Part shown: in pieces, positions 62,780 to 64,000 of the stretch | Numbering within the stretch: position 1 is the first letter of the stretch | How the letters are laid out: each line of letters opens with the position of its first letter | Assembly: GCA_000496475.1 (NCBI GenBank) | Contig: AYMW01000003.1 | Location: forward strand, 187,993 to 251,992 | Length of the DNA stretch: 64,000 nt | Direction of reading: 5' to 3' | From: Betaproteobacteria bacterium MOLA814 | GTDB taxonomy: Bacteria; Pseudomonadota; Gammaproteobacteria; Burkholderiales; Burkholderiaceae_C | Program-made: the position numbers and the translations under genes | Notes under the pieces: model-generated | Database searches by the model: none | Told to the model about the DNA's origin: nothing | The model's input: only the letters and a program-made list of their open reading frames with translations

Positions 62780-63993
62780 ACCCGTTCAATCACCAATGCA
62801 ATGCCTTGACCCACGCCAATACACATGGTGCACAAGGCGAAACGCCCGCCTGTTCTGTGCAGCTGGTACATGGCCGTGGTAACCAAACGTGCGCCGCTGG
62901 CACCAAGCGGATGGCCCAGTGCAATTGCCCCGCCGTTGGGATTAACACGCGGGTCGTTATCTGCCAGCCCCAGGTCGCGCAGCACCGCCAAACCTTGTGC
63001 AGCAAACGCCTCGTTGAGCTCTATCACATCCATGTCTGCCAAACCTAATTTGGCCAACGTAAGTACTTTACGCACCGCAGGCGATGGGCCCATACCCATG
63101 ATGCGGGGCGCCACGCCAACTGTGGCCATGGCTACCACACGCGCCTTGGGCACGAGGCCAAAGGCCTTGGCTTGTGCACCGCTGGCCAACAACAAGGCGC
63201 AGGCACCATCGTTGACACCACTGGCATTGCCGGCAGTGACTGTGCCGCCATCAAAGACCACGGGCTTGAGTTTGGCCAATGACTCTGACGTGGTCGCACG
63301 TGGGTGCTCGTCTGTATCCACGACAACGTCATCGCCCCTGCGCTGCGCGATGCGTACGGGTGTTATTTCATCCTTAAACAAGCCTTTGGCTTGCGCTGCA
63401 AGGGCCTTGGTTTGACTGGCCAGCGCCATCGCGTCTTGGTCCTCGCGCGAAATACCAAAGTCTTTGGCCACGTTCTCTGCCGTCTCAGGCATGCTGTCGA
63501 CGCCATACTGGGCCTTCATCAGCGGATTCACAAAACGCCACCCGATGGTGGTGTCAAACACCGCGTTGTTGCGGGCAAATGCTGCGGTGGCTTTTGGCAT
63601 CACAAACGGGGCCCGACTCATGCTTTCTACGCCACCAGCCACCATCAGACCAGCCTCTCCCGCTCGAATTGCCCTCGCAGCGCTGCCTACAGCGTCCAAG
63701 CCTGACCCACACAAACGGTTGATGGTTGCCCCAGGCACCTCTATAGGGAAACCTGCCAACAAAGAAGCCATGTGCGCCACGTTGCGGTTGTCTTCGCCAG
63801 CTTGATTGGCACACCCCATCAACACGTCGTCAACTTTAGACCAGTCAACGCTGGGATTGCGTTGCATCAGCGCCTTGAGCGGTATGGCCGCCAAGTCATC
63901 GGCGCGCACACCAGACAAAGCGCCGCCATAACGACCAAAAGGCGTTCTGATGGCGTCACAAATATAGGCTTGGGTGTCGTCTAACTGGGTCAT
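62776..63993 (-). CDS. pcaF: 3-oxoadipyl-CoA/acetyl-CoA thiolase (PcaF type)
   Basis: 405 residues. Thiolase-II fold with nucleophilic Cys in NRLCGSGLDAVGSAAR (residue ~93), GGVESMSRAPFVMPK, the NEAFAAQ loop, GGAIALGHPLGASGARL with His, and CIGVGQGIALV with the late Cys. High similarity of the N-terminal GRYGGALSGVRADDLAAIPLKAL to beta-ketoadipyl-CoA thiolases. It cleaves 3-oxoadipyl-CoA to succinyl-CoA and acetyl-CoA, the last step of both phenylacetate and beta-ketoadipate pathways, so it may serve the paa genes 28 kb away. ATG 63993 is complete within the window. Confidence 0.9.
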   Translation of the reverse strand: MTQLDDTQAYICDAIRTPFGRYGGALSGVRADDLAAIPLKALMQRNPSVDWSKVDDVLMGCANQAGEDNRNVAHMASLLAGFPIEVPGATINRLCGSGLDAVGSAARAIRAGEAGLMVAGGVESMSRAPFVMPKATAAFARNNAVFDTTIGWRFVNPLMKAQYGVDSMPETAENVAKDFGISREDQDAMALASQTKALAAQAKGLFKDEITPVRIAQRRGDDVVVDTDEHPRATTSESLAKLKPVVFDGGTVTAGNASGVNDGACALLLASGAQAKAFGLVPKARVVAMATVGVAPRIMGMGPSPAVRKVLTLAKLGLADMDVIELNEAFAAQGLAVLRDLGLADNDPRVNPNGGAIALGHPLGASGARLVTTAMYQLHRTGGRFALCTMCIGVGQGIALVIERV

Positions 63994-64000
63994 GAATACG

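Noticed and set aside
1..64000. CRISPR array, rRNA operon, replication origin
   Set aside because: No regularly spaced direct repeats of CRISPR type, no rRNA sequence and no DnaA-box cluster next to a replication initiator were found by eye.

Overview
The window is a stretch of bacterial chromosome that reads as a betaproteobacterium of the order Burkholderiales, most like Comamonadaceae. The basis is gene content and order: the algH-ruvX-pyrR-pyrB-pyrX-plsC run, dusB-fis-purH, rubredoxin/thiD/hemL, rpmB-rpmG, a cytochrome c oxidase block with subunit II fused to cytochrome c plus DUF2970, DUF2909 and a tiny assembly peptide, and phenylacetate genes with a palindromic operator. No rRNA, CRISPR array or intact transposase is seen. 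The genus cannot be fixed from this sequence.

Layout. 1-3.1 kb: end of an FAD oxidoreductase, gluQ, trmB and a small GIY-YIG-like gene. 3.17-11.15 kb: an AT-richer island of about 7.9 kb inserted in tRNA-Arg(CCU). It is bounded by identical 61-bp copies of the tRNA 3' half, with a tyrosine integrase directly after the tRNA. It carries a replication/polymerase-like gene interrupted by three in-frame stops, an HTH remnant, a (CTGGT)8 tract, two secreted Sel1-repeat proteins, a DoxX-like membrane protein, three copies of a ~140-bp unknown repeat, a possible structured RNA, and scraps of a P27-type terminase small subunit and an IS3-family transposase. 11.4-13.9 kb: FkbM methyltransferase, two copper-handling proteins and a GST. 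14-18.9 kb: one long leftward operon for pyrimidine synthesis plus ruvX, algH and an acyltransferase. 18.9-23 kb: photolyase, rubredoxin, thiD, hemL. 23-28.2 kb: purH, fis, dusB, a VTT-type membrane protein and ychF. 28.3-32.1 kb: a UbiH-like monooxygenase, DsbC-type protein and M61 peptidase. 32.2-35.7 kb: paaK-paaI-paaG and a divergent enoyl-CoA hydratase sharing a palindromic operator. 35.8-41.3 kb: tRNA-Met, rpmB-rpmG, a fatty-acid desaturase, an RsmB-type methyltransferase and prfC. 41.4-47.2 kb: purN, a periplasmic rhodanese, a two-subunit acyl-CoA dehydrogenase, an epimerase-like protein and a ferredoxin reductase. 47.2-57.2 kb: complete leftward aa3-type oxidase structural and assembly cluster with haem A synthesis. 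57.4-64 kb: BioC-like methyltransferase, comF, trmL, a hybrid histidine kinase, MaoC-like dehydratase, TauE-like transporter and a 3-oxoadipyl-CoA-type thiolase.

How it fits together. Most of the window is ordinary housekeeping and aerobic metabolism: respiration by a caa3-like oxidase with its copper (Sco, Cox11) and haem (CtaA, CtaB) delivery, and catabolism of aromatic and acyl-CoA substrates. The part not explained by known housekeeping is the tRNA-Arg island. Its polymerase-like gene keeps an uninterrupted reading frame apart from three stop codons, each followed by CTG. Its repeats suggest a modular cargo region. It is the best candidate here for a little-described integrative element.
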